From CAWHOW01 sp963831005 (GTDB lineage Bacteria > Bacteroidota > Bacteroidia > Bacteroidales > CG2-30-32-10), in assembly GCA_963831005.1 (NCBI GenBank), contig CAWHOW010000007.1:62001-126000 (forward strand): a stretch of 64,000 nucleotides of DNA, in the 5' to 3' direction. Below the pieces are notes generated by a model that searched no databases, was not told the DNA's origin, and was given only the letters and a program-made list of their open reading frames with translations. Shown in pieces: positions 53,274-61,531 of this stretch. A program made the translations under genes and the position numbers. Positions within the stretch are counted from its first letter, which is position 1. Each line of letters opens with the position of its first letter.

Positions 53274-53787
53274 ATTTTTATTTTTTATGAATATCGCTTA
53301 AAATAAAAATATTCCGTGTTCACCAAAAATGGTGAAGCTATGCTGATTGCTGATATTATTTTTGCTTCACTTTTTTAAATAAATGGTTAAGAATTTACAG
53401 TGATAGCACAAGGAAACAATATCAGAGCAGAAGTATTAGCAGCGAGCCAGGTGGAGATGGAATGAATCCTTGTAAAACGATATAACATAGTATAGTTCTT
53501 ACAGTAACGGACATGTAGATACCATTAATGGAATGAATCCGTGCGGAACCGAGATAAGACCTTACAGTCTCACAGCAAGACCTTACGGAATTAAACAAGA
53601 CCTCATACGGCGTCTCAGTGTAAGACCTTGCGGAATTAGCATAAGACCGTGCGAAATTAATATAAGACCATGCGGTCTCAGAGTAATACCTTACGGAATT
53701 AAAACGAGACCTTACGGTATTACAATAAGACCTTATGATAAAAGTACAATAAGTTCAACTATCATTAACCTTTAATACTATAAAGCT
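53274..53787 (+). other. 0.51-kb divergent intergenic region with 21-bp array D
   Basis: AT-rich DNA (53274-53400), then non-repetitive sequence with a first isolated array-like unit GAATCCTTGTAAAACGATAT near 53464, array D (53535-53747), and 40 bases of leader to the ATG at 53788. Both flanking genes start from this region. No other gene seen. Confidence 0.65.
53535..53747 (+). repeat. 21-bp tandem array D, 10 units
   Basis: Unit (A/G)AGACCTTACGGAATTA plus four to five variable bases. Eight units are exactly 21 bases; two neighbours measure 20 and 25, together 45, so the total (213) stays a multiple of three. On the plus strand units read as heptads (I/V)RP(Y/C)GI(K/T/S), and the 45-base pair keeps that frame. 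An open frame of 80 codons spans the array and ends at 53775, 12 bases before the next gene's ATG. Confidence 0.87.
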
Positions 53788-54576
53788 ATGGCATCAGAAC
53801 ATTCAATTATCCCCAGAGACATTGACGGTTACAATACTTATATAGTAACCACTACACCTTACCTGATAACAGGCAGCCCCCAGAAATACCTGCAGTTTGG
53901 CTGGACATCGGCCCACTTATCAGCATGGCAGGGATTCCTGACACAGTGGAATGGCATATATCCGTTGTATCTTAATAAAAAAGGCGCCAGAACCACCGAC
54001 GTGAAGAATGATCTGATGAATATTATTGATGCTCATGTAACCTACGATAAGAATAATAAACTTATAATGAAGGTAAAAGCCACCAATGGCTTAACTTCGG
54101 CCGATTGCAGTATATTTAAAATTCCGCAATCGTTTTCGGCGCCTGCTACAGGCTCGCTTCCTACGGGAAAAACAAAAACTCCCGATAAAATAGTGGTTAC
54201 TACCGAGGCTGTTTATCCTAAATTGATTCCCGCAGTTGGCGGTTTTGTGCATATAAAAGCTTATACTGAAAAAGCTAAGAGTGGCCGTGCGCACAAGCTT
54301 GAAGGCTTTGATCTGCTTGAATTCGCAATGGCGGTATTTTATTCTACTGCCACAGGCTTGCCTGCTACTGCCGACGATCCAAGGCTTACAAAAGACCATT
54401 CAACACGTGCCAGCTTTGTATTGCCAACTGCAAGCCATACAAATAATTTAACTGCAATACCGGCAGGGCAGGGAACGCCCACCAAAGTGCTGGTTATCTT
54501 TTTCCGCTGGGCAAAAAGCAAGCATCCCAATTTAGATGGTCCGTGGAGTGGGCCGTTTACTACACCGCTTCTATAA
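53788..54576 (+). CDS. Cytoplasmic protein of unknown function
   Basis: 262 residues, no signal peptide or membrane segment. Not recognised. The N-terminus (RDIDGYNTYI, YLQFGWTSAHLSAWQGFLTQW) and the central part (VNGLTSADC-like, IPQSFSAP, PDKIVVTTEAVYPKLIPAVGGFVHIKAY) suggest a beta-rich protein. The C-terminus has KVLVIFFRWAKSKHPNLDGPW, an odd hydrophobic strand followed by a Trp/Pro-rich end. It is the only gene directly downstream of 21-bp array D and could be in the same transcript. Codon use is like its neighbours. No paralogue is in the window. Confidence 0.7.
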   Translation: MASEHSIIPRDIDGYNTYIVTTTPYLITGSPQKYLQFGWTSAHLSAWQGFLTQWNGIYPLYLNKKGARTTDVKNDLMNIIDAHVTYDKNNKLIMKVKATNGLTSADCSIFKIPQSFSAPATGSLPTGKTKTPDKIVVTTEAVYPKLIPAVGGFVHIKAYTEKAKSGRAHKLEGFDLLEFAMAVFYSTATGLPATADDPRLTKDHSTRASFVLPTASHTNNLTAIPAGQGTPTKVLVIFFRWAKSKHPNLDGPWSGPFTTPLL

Positions 54577-54877
54577 GAGAAAAAACAGTAGGTAGTAGGC
54601 AGTAAGCAGCTGCAGTAGGCAGTCGATAAATCATAATAAATCAGTTTTTTCAGTATTATCAGTGTTCATATTAAATAATATTGAAATAATCTTGTATAGA
54701 ACTGACTCCTGCTCCTGCCTTCTACTAACTTCTCTAATATTTCACGCTAAGCCGCTAAGCCGCCAAGTTATTGATAGTTTCTAATTTCAATCAATTTCCA
54801 GTTTCAATCAATTTCATTTATTTATGACAGCTTCCTGCTCCTGCCTTCTGCTTACTTTTAAAGATTTAAGCATTCCC
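54577..54877 (+). other. 0.3-kb intergenic patchwork of short-phrase repeats
   Basis: CAGTAGGTAGTAGGCAGTAA words (54588-54625), TAAATCA repeats, ACTCCTGCTCCTGCCTTCT (twice, near 54706 and 54838), CGCTAAGCCGCTAAGCCGCC (54743) and AATTTCAATCAATTTCCAGT words (54783-54820). No gene seen; the two flanking genes converge here. Confidence 0.6.
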
Positions 54878-56533
54878 TCACTTCTCCACTTCCCAAACCT
54901 CGGCCCATGCATGGCGAAGCTCGAAACGCTTTAGCAGGTGCAGCTTTGCCGAAGCCACTATACGCTTATAGTCGTCGGCGCCTTCCATGTTGTAAAAGAT
55001 GCAGAGCTGGGTATTAGCATCGAAATTGGAGCTCACATCGTGGAATTTATTATCCTCGCTAAGGTATCCGCAATAAGGGTCGCCAAGGTTTCCTACCATA
55101 AGGAAATAGGTGAATATCTTCTTATCCTGAAAATGATTGGTAAGGCAATAATCCACCGTTTGCTGATGAACCTGCACACAGTCGGCATAACCAAGGTTAT
55201 GGTCGCTGCTGGTGCGTGTTGGCAGATGGATGAACAACTGCACTGCGCATACTGCTATGATAAAGGCATAGAGGAAGAACCACCTCACAAGCTTCAAGCC
55301 CCAAGCCCCAAGCTTCAAGCCCCAAGCCCCAAGTATTTTTCTTGGAACTTGGAATTTGGAATTTGGAACTTGAGGCTTAACTATTCTGGTGGTAAATGTT
55401 GTAAACACCATGTAAGCCACTATTATCATAAATGGAGCCATCATGCTCATGGTGTAACGGTCGCTGAAAAAGTTGAAGGAGCTAGCAATTAAGAACAGAA
55501 CGATATAAATGGAAAGAATGATGATTGGTTTGTTTGCCGAATTCTTCAGATGTTTCTTAAAAAAGAAATACAGGAAAAGGGAAACGATAAGTGCTGAGGT
55601 AAGCACGTTCCGTCCCCAGTAAATAAACAGGTAAGCCGAATAGCCCTGCAGTTTGTCCATGAAGCCGCGCTTGTCGTTTAAAAGGTAATTCACATGTTCG
55701 GGAAAGAAATACCAACCATTCATTTTCTTCTGGATGAGGAAGAAGATACCTGTCAGAAGCAGCGGAACGATAAGGATAAGCGAGCGAAGAATAAAATAGC
55801 GGCAGTAGGCAGTAGGCAATAGGCAGTTCCCTTTAATTCTTTGTGAGCCTTTGTGGTTCCTTTGTGTTTCTTTGTGGTATAGCTCTTTTTCTTGATCATT
55901 TAATTCTAACTTCTCACTTCTGACTACTGACTTAAATTCATTTCTTTTTAGGATAAACATATCAATCAGGAACCAAAGCCCCGTGGCTCCCACCGCCACT
56001 ATGCCCGTTTCTTTTGTATATAGAACAAGCGTGGCCGACAGTATATACCACCACCATTTTTCCTTAATGAAGAAGTATAAGGTCATAAGGGAGAACAGTG
56101 AGACCATCACCTCCGGCAGCAGCAGCACCGACTGTGCCTGGAATATCGGCTGAAGCACAAGGAACAAACAAGCTATAAGGCCTGTTTCCTTGCTGAAAAG
56201 GTTCTTGCAGAAAATAAAAACCATTACTATAAGAGCGACTGAAACCATCAATGCAAACAAATGGCTTGCTGTTAGGGACGTTCCGAACACCCGCATCCAT
56301 AATGCTCCCAAAAAGTGAAAGAGCAGGGGATGCCCCCTTGAGTAATACACCGGCAGCGCATCGGGTAGCAGACTAAGCTTGTGGGCTTCCATAATGCGGA
56401 TAGCAGGACCATACACCCATGCTTCGTCCCAGTAGTAAGGCAGGGAGAGGTAGGGTATCTTCGCAACAATAAATACTATCACCAGTATGAGGAGCAGTAT
56501 GAGGTAAATATGTTGTTTCAGATGCTTGAGCAT
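54878..56533 (-). CDS. GT39-type membrane glycosyltransferase with two repeat-derived loops
   Basis: 551 residues from the ATG at 56533. Multi-spanning enzyme of the PMT/ArnT group, which uses polyprenyl-phosphate sugars on the outer face of the inner membrane. The first loop carries the catalytic acidic pair (LPYYWDEAWVYGPAIRIME), and YYSRGHPLLFHFLGALWMR is family-like. Two hydrophilic insertions stand out: about residues 201-245 (SVVRSEKLELNDQEKELYHK onward) and about residues 384-417 (PQVPNSKFQVPRKILGAWGL onward). Their DNA is pure short-phrase repeat (55801-55931 and 55285-55382). Both sit between membrane helices and keep the frame, so the enzyme may still work. Paired with a second GT39-type gene upstream on the same strand. 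Confidence 0.82.
   Translation of the reverse strand: MLKHLKQHIYLILLLILVIVFIVAKIPYLSLPYYWDEAWVYGPAIRIMEAHKLSLLPDALPVYYSRGHPLLFHFLGALWMRVFGTSLTASHLFALMVSVALIVMVFIFCKNLFSKETGLIACLFLVLQPIFQAQSVLLLPEVMVSLFSLMTLYFFIKEKWWWYILSATLVLYTKETGIVAVGATGLWFLIDMFILKRNEFKSVVRSEKLELNDQEKELYHKETQRNHKGSQRIKGNCLLPTAYCRYFILRSLILIVPLLLTGIFFLIQKKMNGWYFFPEHVNYLLNDKRGFMDKLQGYSAYLFIYWGRNVLTSALIVSLFLYFFFKKHLKNSANKPIIILSIYIVLFLIASSFNFFSDRYTMSMMAPFMIIVAYMVFTTFTTRIVKPQVPNSKFQVPRKILGAWGLKLGAWGLKLVRWFFLYAFIIAVCAVQLFIHLPTRTSSDHNLGYADCVQVHQQTVDYCLTNHFQDKKIFTYFLMVGNLGDPYCGYLSEDNKFHDVSSNFDANTQLCIFYNMEGADDYKRIVASAKLHLLKRFELRHAWAEVWEVEK
55285..55382 (-). repeat. In-gene phrase tract (TTGGAACTTGG / GCCCCAAGC)
   Basis: CTTCAAGCCCCAAGCCCCAA words, then CTTGGAACTTGGAATTTGG words. 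Same vocabulary as intergenic 52753-52830. Here it codes, in frame, for a loop of the GT39-type enzyme (KFQVPRKILGAWGLKLGAWG). Confidence 0.75.
55801..55931 (-). repeat. In-gene phrase tract of three families in a row
   Basis: GGCAGTAGGCAGTAGGCAAT, then TTTGTGAGCCTTTGTGGTTC with further CTTTGTG words, then ACTTCTCACTTCTGACTACT. Each family occurs in non-coding DNA or is of the same style. In frame it encodes LNDQEKELYHKETQRNHKG and neighbouring residues of the GT39-type enzyme. Confidence 0.75.
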
Positions 56534-56565
56534 ATGCAAAGCTAGGTTACTATTTTGTGCTTAAT

Positions 56566-56635
56566 AAGATTGCTTCACCCGCCTTCGTCGGCTTCGCAAT
56601 GACGTCATTGCGAGGAGGAACGACGAAGCAATCTT
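56566..56635. repeat. 70-bp imperfect palindromic element between two GT39-type genes
   Basis: Outer arms AAGATTGCTTC and GAAGCAATCTT; perfect inner core CGCAATGACGTCATTGCG; between them CGCCTTCGTCGGCTT and GGAGGAACGACGAAG. The length, symmetry and compactness resemble a miniature mobile or palindromic repeat element. I recall similar CATTGCGAGGAGGAACGACG words from unrelated bacteria. Confidence 0.7.
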
Positions 56636-56692
56636 TTCATCTTATTATTCTTGACTTTGTAGTAATAACACTAATTTCCTTTCAAACGATTA

Positions 56693-58129
56693 TTATTCCA
56701 AACAATATAAGTCGTAGAGTTTAGTTGGCAAAGGTATTTGTTTATACGATTTAAGCAGTGGGGAATTCAATCCCTTCTCATTCAGATAATACTTGTGGTG
56801 CACGTTATTGAATATATCCAGACTGATATCAAAGTACCTCATCATATAAAAGTGCAGCGACCATTCATTTAGCATCTTCGGATCCATTCCTATGGTTTGT
56901 TCTGCCGGAATTACTTTTCCAATCGTATAGACATCCTCAAGCAGTTCGGCATCACGGCCTTTCTTCCCGATCATACTTGCTGAATAAATAATGCTGAACA
57001 GCAACAGGGCAAAGGCGCACAGCTTGAATATCCTGAAAGAATTCTTTTTAATATCAATCTGTTCAATCAGCTTAGCTATAAATGGTGCTATGATAAGGGC
57101 AAATGCAATACCGAAGAACGGAAGTGCCGGAACAAAATAAAAACCGTTCTGAATATGAGTAAGCATCATTGGCGCCGAGCCGGAAAGCCCGATAAGGAAG
57201 GAAAATAGTACCATTTTCCTTTTATTCCCCCCTTTATTAATCTGGAGATGCTTTATCCTTGAATAGATATAAATCGCAACAGTGACTATTATTAGAGGAA
57301 CTAGCTCGGAGCATAACCTGAAGATAATGAAAAATCGGTTATCCACAGTGGGTTCGTCCCTTATTCTTTCCATTACCCTGTGAAGGAAATAGAAACTCAA
57401 GCTTTCCTTAGCTTCATGGTTTTGTATCAGAAGGAGATAAATGATAACTGGCACTAATAACAGTAGTAGCGTATGCCACAGCATTTTCCACACAGAGCCA
57501 TTCCTGAATATCAGCCAGTAAAGCGCTATAACGGCAACAGGAAACAGTCCAGGCAGCCCTTTCGACAGGGAAGCCATAAAGATTGCAATCCCGCTGATGA
57601 CAATATAAAGATAGGTTTTGACTTTAGATGTCATTGCCTTTATGGAAAAGTACACCGCGGGAATGGTAAAAACCCCCATGGTATTCTCCTGCATGTCATT
57701 CTGATACGACCAGTAGCATACCGGAATGATTATCCACATAAGTATAGGGAGCCATGCAAAGCCCTTAAGCTGCTGCTCGTCCTTGTTTATTTGTTCCCAT
57801 GTAAGAAAAATGAAAAATGCCGTTAGCATTGCGGTTAGCAAGGTATAAAAGCGTTCAACATACATGCTGTCGCCAAAAACATCAAAGAACAGCGACTGTA
57901 TGCCATAAACCAGCGGAGGTTGCTCCAGAAAGTAAGGGGAACCATCCCTGAACCAGGTAGCTGAAAGGTAAGGGTGCCAGAAAGTTCCAAGACCATGAGC
58001 AAGATTTTTTGCTATGCAGGCATATTGCTGCCCGTCCATGAACATTCCATCCTGTATCAAGATGGGAAGTATCAATAAAATGAATACAGAAACCGTTATT
58101 ATCCAGTATGGTATGTTCTGTTTATTCAT
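56693..58129 (-). CDS. GT39-type membrane glycosyltransferase
   Basis: 478 residues, about eleven hydrophobic segments. Opens with a helix, then the family's acidic loop (ILIQDGMFMDGQQYACIAKN), with GTFWHPYLSATW and FLEQPPLVYGIQSLFFDVFG (the E-x-PPL motif). The usual role is transfer of a sugar from a polyprenyl carrier to lipid or glycan at the periplasmic face. No insertions here, unlike the downstream paralogue. The 154-base gap to that gene contains a palindromic element, so co-transcription is possible but not certain. Confidence 0.82.
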   Translation of the reverse strand: MNKQNIPYWIITVSVFILLILPILIQDGMFMDGQQYACIAKNLAHGLGTFWHPYLSATWFRDGSPYFLEQPPLVYGIQSLFFDVFGDSMYVERFYTLLTAMLTAFFIFLTWEQINKDEQQLKGFAWLPILMWIIIPVCYWSYQNDMQENTMGVFTIPAVYFSIKAMTSKVKTYLYIVISGIAIFMASLSKGLPGLFPVAVIALYWLIFRNGSVWKMLWHTLLLLLVPVIIYLLLIQNHEAKESLSFYFLHRVMERIRDEPTVDNRFFIIFRLCSELVPLIIVTVAIYIYSRIKHLQINKGGNKRKMVLFSFLIGLSGSAPMMLTHIQNGFYFVPALPFFGIAFALIIAPFIAKLIEQIDIKKNSFRIFKLCAFALLLFSIIYSASMIGKKGRDAELLEDVYTIGKVIPAEQTIGMDPKMLNEWSLHFYMMRYFDISLDIFNNVHHKYYLNEKGLNSPLLKSYKQIPLPTKLYDLYCLE

Positions 58130-58148
58130 TTAAAGTATTAGATTATAG

Positions 58149-58207
58149 CCACGACCTTTAGGTCGTGGTAAACGATAAATCCTCCTAATGTGAGGGACTT
58201 TAGTCCC
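58149..58207. repeat. Composite palindrome, copy 1
   Basis: CCACGACCTTTAGGTCGTGG (58149-58168), 25 bases, then GGGACTTTAGTCCC (58194-58207). Both parts are hairpins with the same central CTTTAG word. Confidence 0.8.
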
Positions 58208-58307
58208 GTAAATTAAAAAGTTAAGTTTCTGCTGTTTTTGAATATTGCAAAGCTAAGGTATTAACATTTGCCCAATTTTTTTGCTAAAGCCAACGATTCG
58301 GCAATTT

Positions 58308-58365
58308 CAGTAGCCATGACCTTAAGGTCGTGGCTACTGATGCAATAAATTAAGGACTTTAATCC
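58308..58365. repeat. Composite palindrome, copy 2 (variant)
   Basis: CAGTAGCCATGACCTT-AAGG arm pairing with TCGTGGCTACTG (58308-58339), a longer hairpin than the other copies, followed by a degraded AAGGACTTTAATCC (58352-58365). Confidence 0.65.
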
Positions 58366-58580
58366 AAATTGTGTTAACCCAAAGTTTGCAATTTTCACAG
58401 TCAAAAATAAAGATAATAATCAGAACTGGAAGAAAATAAAGTACTGTTAACAAATTGTTCAAACAGTTGCTGCTCTTTGTTTATTGTAATTTTGAATTTT
58501 ACATATATTTGCACGGCTCATTAATAAATATAAAATAGTTATTGAACTGTAAACGGGATTAGTTTCTGTATTATGAATTG

Positions 58581-58634
58581 CCACGACCTTTAGGTCGTGG
58601 GTCAATAAAAAGAAGAAAAGAAGGGCTTTAGCCC
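58581..58634. repeat. Composite palindrome, copy 3
   Basis: CCACGACCTTTAGGTCGTGG (58581-58600), 22 bases, then GGGCTTTAGCCC (58623-58634). Confidence 0.8.
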
Positions 58635-58703
58635 AAAACAATAGTGAATGTGAAATGCGGAAATTTATTCCACTCGCAGAATTTCAGTATAGAAAAATAT
58701 AGC

Positions 58704-58711
58704 TACATTTG
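58704..58711 (+). promoter_or_regulatory. TAnnTTTG -7 box upstream of parC
   Basis: TACATTTG 27 bases before the ATG at 58739; no clear TTG at the -33 position. Confidence 0.42.
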
Positions 58712-58738
58712 ACGCTTGAGCAAAGATGATTTGTACAG

Positions 58739-61507
58739 ATGGCTGACGACGATGAAATAATAAATGATCAGGAGAACCTTGAAGGCGAAGAGAGCGGAGA
58801 GTTAAGTGAACTGAAGCAAACCTTCCAGCTTTCGGGCATGTACAAGGACTGGTTTCTCGATTATGCTTCCTATGTTATTCTGGAACGCGCTGTTCCCGAC
58901 CTGTTCGACGGACTAAAGCCTGTTCATCGCCGCATCCTTCATGCCATGAAGGAGCTTGATGATGGGCGGTATAACAAAGTCGCCAACATCATCGGTCATA
59001 CCATGAAGTACCACCCCCACGGCGATGCCAGTATTGGCGATGCCCTGGTGCAGATGGGACAAAAGGATCTGCTGGTTGATTGCCAGGGAAACTGGGGAAA
59101 CATTTTTACCGGCGATTCGGCTGCAGCCCCTCGTTATATAGAAGCACGCCTTTCCAAGTTTGCGCTGGATGTGGTGTTCAACCCGAAAACCACTCGCTGG
59201 AAAGCGTCATACGATGGCAGGAACAAAGAACCTATCAACCTTCCGGTAAAGTTCCCTTTGCTGCTTCATCAGGGCGTTGAAGGGATTGCAGTGGGTCTTG
59301 CATCAAAGATACTTCCTCATAATTTTAATGAACTTATTGATGCCTCAATCAACCTTCTCAAGGGTCAGGAAACAGATCTGTATCCCGATTTCCTTACGGG
59401 TGGCTCTATAGACGTTTCCCGCTACAACGATGGCTTAAGAGGTGGTAAGGTCAGGATTAGAGCGAAGATCACACAGCTTGATAAGAAAACGCTTATCATT
59501 AATGATATTCCCTATGGCTCAACAACCACTAACCTGATAGATTCTATAGTTGCAGCCAACGACAAGGGCAAGATCAAAATAAAGAAGATAGAGGATAATA
59601 CGGCTGAATTTGTTGAGATACTTGTTTATCTGGCTCCCGGCATATCACCCGATCAGACCATTGACGCGCTTTACGCTTTCACAGACTGTGAAGTCTCTAT
59701 ATCACCGAATGCTTGTGTTATAGAGAACGACAGGCCCCGCTTCCTTACGGTGAAAGAGATTCTGGATGTCTGTACGGATAATGCAGTTCACTTGCTTAAA
59801 CTTGAGTTGGAGATAAGGATGCAGGAGCTAATGGAAGACCATTTGTTTGCCAGCCTTGAACAGATATTTATTGAAAAACGTATCTATCGCGATATCGAGG
59901 AATGCAAAACATGGGAAGCAGTTCTTAAAGCCATTGACAAAGGTTTAGAACCATACAAGAAGAAATTCTACAGGCAGATAAACCGTGAGGATATAGTAAA
60001 ACTCACAGAGATAAAGATCAAGCGTATTTCCAAATTCGATTCCTTAAAAGCCAATGAGATTATCAGTAAGATTGAAGCGGAAATCAAAGAAGTGGAACAC
60101 AACCTTGACCACCTTGTTGATTATGCAATAAGTTGGTACACCAAGATCAAAGAGAAATACGGCAAGGGCAGGGACAGAAAAACGGAAATAAAGAATTTCG
60201 ATAACATTGAAGCAGCAAGGGTTGTAGTTGCAAACCAGAAGCTGTATATAAACAAAGAAGAGGGCTTTGCCGGAACAGGTCTGAAAAAGGATGAGTATGT
60301 TTGCGATTGCTCCGACATTGACGATATTATTGTTTTCCGAGCTGATGGCACCGTGAAGATCATTAAGGTTGCCGATAAGGTATTTGTTGGCACCGATGTC
60401 ATTCACATCAATGTGTTCTTCAAAAACGACGATCGTACTATCTACAACATGATTTACCAGGACGGGCTTCGAGGCAATGTGATGATGAAACGTTTTGCTG
60501 TTACTGGAATTACGAGGGATAAAGAATACAATCTTACCAAGGGTTCGGCAGGAACCAAAGTGCTTTACTTTACTGCCAATCCCAATGGAGAAGCTGAGAC
60601 GCTGACAATATACCTTCGTCCCAAACCAAAGTTGAAGAAGCTTGCGTTTGATTTTGATTTCAGTGAGCTTGCAATTAAAGGCAGGAACTCACAGGGAAAT
60701 ATTCTTACCCGTCATAGCATTCGGAAGATAGTATTGAAGGGAGAGGGCGTCTCAACATTGGGCGACCTTGATATTTGGTTCGATGATACGGTGATGCGCA
60801 TCAATACTGAGAAGCGTGGGAAGTATCTCGGTGCTTTTGGTGGAGAAGATAAGATAATGACGATAATGGCTTCCGGAGAATTCAAATTATTGGGTTATGA
60901 TCTTACTACTCACTTTGACGAGAACATGCTCCTGATAGAGAAATACAATCCTAAGACAATCGTTTCTGCTGTTTATTGGGATGCTGAATTACAGATGTAT
61001 TATCTGAAGAGATTCAATATTGAGGAATCCGTTAAGAAAGCTAACTTTATCGGAGAGCATCCTGAGTCAAAACTTATTCATGTCTTTATAGATCATTTGC
61101 CTCGTATAGAAATAGAATTTGAAACAGTAAAAAACAAAAAGCGTCCAAGTGAAACCATATTGGTTGCTGATTTTATTGGAATAAAAGGTTACAAGGCAAA
61201 AGGAAAGCGGCTTACTGAGTTCCCAGTTGAAAAGATCAACAAACTTGAACCCTTGCTTTACGAAGAGCCAATTGTTGAAGAAGTAGAAGCTGAAGAACCG
61301 GAAATTGAAGAAGAACCTGAAATAATACCTGAAGTAAAAGCACCAGAAAAGAAAGAGGCAAAGAAGCCTGCTAAATCTGATAAAAAGGAACAACCTGTGG
61401 TTGTTGTTAAAAAAGAAAAATCTGTTGCTCCAATAGAAACAGCTAAAAAAGTAAAAAAGAATAAGCCGGAACTGGATGACGATGATGTTCAGATGAAACT
61501 ATTCTGA
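58739..61507 (+). CDS. parC: DNA topoisomerase IV subunit A (ParC)
   Basis: 922 residues. Type IIA topoisomerase subunit that cuts and rejoins DNA. Active Tyr133 in APRYIEARLSKF; the QRDR reads HPHGDASIGDAL with Ala97 where E. coli GyrA has Ser83. The C-terminal half has the beta-pinwheel blades (DIDDIIVFRADGTVKIIKV, GSAGTKVLYFTANPNG), but no GyrA-box QRRGGKG, which favours ParC over GyrA. The last 90 residues are a low-complexity acidic then Lys-rich tail (EEVEAEEPEIEEEPEIIPEV, KKEAKKPAKSDKKE) of unknown role. The partner parE is not in the window. Confidence 0.92.
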   Translation: MADDDEIINDQENLEGEESGELSELKQTFQLSGMYKDWFLDYASYVILERAVPDLFDGLKPVHRRILHAMKELDDGRYNKVANIIGHTMKYHPHGDASIGDALVQMGQKDLLVDCQGNWGNIFTGDSAAAPRYIEARLSKFALDVVFNPKTTRWKASYDGRNKEPINLPVKFPLLLHQGVEGIAVGLASKILPHNFNELIDASINLLKGQETDLYPDFLTGGSIDVSRYNDGLRGGKVRIRAKITQLDKKTLIINDIPYGSTTTNLIDSIVAANDKGKIKIKKIEDNTAEFVEILVYLAPGISPDQTIDALYAFTDCEVSISPNACVIENDRPRFLTVKEILDVCTDNAVHLLKLELEIRMQELMEDHLFASLEQIFIEKRIYRDIEECKTWEAVLKAIDKGLEPYKKKFYRQINREDIVKLTEIKIKRISKFDSLKANEIISKIEAEIKEVEHNLDHLVDYAISWYTKIKEKYGKGRDRKTEIKNFDNIEAARVVVANQKLYINKEEGFAGTGLKKDEYVCDCSDIDDIIVFRADGTVKIIKVADKVFVGTDVIHINVFFKNDDRTIYNMIYQDGLRGNVMMKRFAVTGITRDKEYNLTKGSAGTKVLYFTANPNGEAETLTIYLRPKPKLKKLAFDFDFSELAIKGRNSQGNILTRHSIRKIVLKGEGVSTLGDLDIWFDDTVMRINTEKRGKYLGAFGGEDKIMTIMASGEFKLLGYDLTTHFDENMLLIEKYNPKTIVSAVYWDAELQMYYLKRFNIEESVKKANFIGEHPESKLIHVFIDHLPRIEIEFETVKNKKRPSETILVADFIGIKGYKAKGKRLTEFPVEKINKLEPLLYEEPIVEEVEAEEPEIEEEPEIIPEVKAPEKKEAKKPAKSDKKEQPVVVVKKEKSVAPIETAKKVKKNKPELDDDDVQMKLF

Positions 61508-61531
61508 TCCTTCCTTTAATTATTAATAATT

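Larger units (their letters stand above)
58130..58738 (+). other. 0.61-kb divergent intergenic region with three palindrome pairs
   Basis: Between the GT39-type gene and parC, with promoters for both. Holds three copies of the composite palindrome (58149-58207, 58308-58365, 58581-58634) and a TACATTTG promoter box for parC. No gene seen. Confidence 0.65.

Noticed and set aside
56566..56635. Complete insertion sequence
   Set aside because: Only 70 bp and no transposase in the window.
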